Assembly (NCBI RefSeq): GCF_002929535.1
Contig: NZ_PJJO01000049.1
Span: forward strand, 1 to 64,000
DNA length: 64,000 bases
Source: Cryobacterium sp. Y11
Lineage (GTDB): Bacteria; Actinomycetota; Actinomycetes; Actinomycetales; Microbacteriaceae
Reading direction: 5' to 3'
The position numbers and the translations under genes were made by a program. The notes under the pieces are model-generated. The model was not told the DNA's origin, searched no databases, and worked only from the letters and a program-made list of their open reading frames with translations. Shown piece by piece: positions 63,346-64,000 of this stretch. Position 1 is the stretch's first letter; every line of letters begins with the position of its first letter.

Positions 63346-63818
63346 AGCGCTCGCACGCGACCGGGATGCTGGCGGTTTTACTGGTCGGTCTCGTGATCGG
63401 ATTTCTGATCGAAATCGCCTTCGCGGCATCCGGTGCCCCGATTGTCGTTCCCCCGATTACCCTGCCGCTGACGCTCGTGCTGCTCGGCGCTGTCGTCGTC
63501 AGCCTCGCTTGGCAGGTGCATCAGGGTAGCCGCCGCAAGGCCCTGCGCCGGATCGACCCGTTTTGGGCGATGCGGGTGGCCGTGCTGTCCAAGGCGACAT
63601 CGCTAACGGGGTCGCTGCTGTTCGGCGCTGCGCTCGGTGTCGTGCTGTATATTCTCACCCGCTCGGTGGTTCCCGCTGTCACCTCGCTCTGGCTCGCGGT
63701 CGGCACTGCGATCGGCGGCGCCGTGATGCTGACGGCCGGCCTCGTGGCCGAACACTTCTGCACCCTGCCGCCGAATGACGACACCGACACCGACGAGACC
63801 GGAGGTACGCGTGCCTGA
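63342..63818 (+). CDS. DUF3180-family membrane protein
   Basis: A 158-residue protein with four hydrophobic segments (about 8-29, 40-60, 83-107 and 117-137) and an acidic, Thr/Asp-rich tail. The pairing of RRIDPFWAMRVAVLSKATSLTGSLLFG is characteristic of the actinobacterial DUF3180 family that follows folK. Function unknown. It overlaps folK and the next gene. Confidence 0.9.
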   Translation: MKRSHATGMLAVLLVGLVIGFLIEIAFAASGAPIVVPPITLPLTLVLLGAVVVSLAWQVHQGSRRKALRRIDPFWAMRVAVLSKATSLTGSLLFGAALGVVLYILTRSVVPAVTSLWLAVGTAIGGAVMLTAGLVAEHFCTLPPNDDTDTDETGGTRA

Positions 63819-64000
63819 TCAAGGCGACCTGAACCCGTCCCAACCATCCGCCCGGCTCGACCTGGTCGACGTTGGCGAGTGGAAGCGCGTCTCCCCAAAA
63901 TATGTTGTCGTGGAGATCGTCGGCACGATCGTTTTTGGCGTCGTGGTGTGCGGCGGCGCCAGCCTACTCTGGCTGCTGCTCGATGCGACCTGGGCGATGT
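63811..64000 (+). CDS. PH-domain-like membrane protein (5' part, cut by the window end)
   Basis: GTG start at 63811 with GGAGG six bases before it, overlapping the DUF3180 stop by 8 nt. The 63 visible residues contain a polar N-terminus, EWKRVSPKYVVVE and then a transmembrane helix. This matches the start of bacterial PH-domain (YdbS/YdbT-like) proteins usually found after DUF3180. The rest is outside the window. Confidence 0.8.
   Translation, partial: MPDQGDLNPSQPSARLDLVDVGEWKRVSPKYVVVEIVGTIVFGVVVCGGASLLWLLLDATWAM

Overview
The window reads as a chromosome segment of a high-GC Gram-positive actinobacterium, most likely a member of the Microbacteriaceae. That family name is inference from gene order and style. 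The signs are frequent GTG starts, tightly overlapping operons, the order tilS-hpt-ftsH-folE-folP-folB-folK-(DUF3180)-(PH-domain protein), a guanidine-III riboswitch, and a very common GGATGC/GCATCC word. No insertion sequence, prophage, integrase or CRISPR array is visible.

Region 1 (1-7.5 kb). The 3' end of a 5S rRNA and its terminator lead into a phenylacetate catabolism island. paaI-paaK-TetR run leftward and paaABCDE-paaG run rightward from a shared intergenic region that carries a TetR-type palindrome. Phenylacetate would be made into its CoA thioester, epoxidised and isomerised here. paaZ, paaF, paaH and paaJ are not in the window.

Region 2 (7.8-19.2 kb). This holds a His-rich membrane protein next to a CopC-like copper protein, RecQ helicase, and a large acyl-CoA oxidase/dehydrogenase. 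An ABC-2 exporter (ATPase plus permease) is followed directly by a DesK/NarL-type two-component system. A DksA/TraR-type zinc protein and proline iminopeptidase close the region.

Region 3 (19.2-47 kb). About 28 kb encodes an exopolysaccharide and cell-surface programme. It contains a flippase, an O-antigen-ligase/polymerase-like protein, a membrane acyltransferase, at least six glycosyltransferases, a TagD-like cytidylyltransferase, a CDP-alcohol phosphotransferase, a Wzz/BY-kinase and a polyprenyl-phosphate sugar transferase. Interleaved with these are a secreted parallel beta-helix protein and three paralogous secreted proteins of 639, 1098 and 1429 residues. The three share a beta-propeller plus FN3 core and gain LamG, PKD and a C-terminal jelly-roll-like module in steps. 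Four promoters in this region share a C-run/G-run palindrome 23-25 nt upstream of the -10 box. This region is the best candidate for an undescribed system: a matrix polysaccharide co-encoded with its own modular matrix proteins.

Region 4 (47.3-53.5 kb). A family M19 dipeptidase is followed by a guanidine-III riboswitch controlling a Gdx/SugE guanidinium exporter. Then come a CPA1 Na+/H+ antiporter fused to a UBP-type zinc finger, an aldo/keto reductase, two HAD proteins, and tRNA genes Phe(GAA), Asp(GTC) and Glu(TTC).

Region 5 (53.7-64 kb). Twin secreted peptidoglycan hydrolases (M23, then NlpC/P60) share a coiled-coil N-terminus. After them come pyrophosphatase on the minus strand and the housekeeping run tilS-hpt-ftsH-folE-folP-folB-folK with two membrane proteins, the last cut by the window edge.
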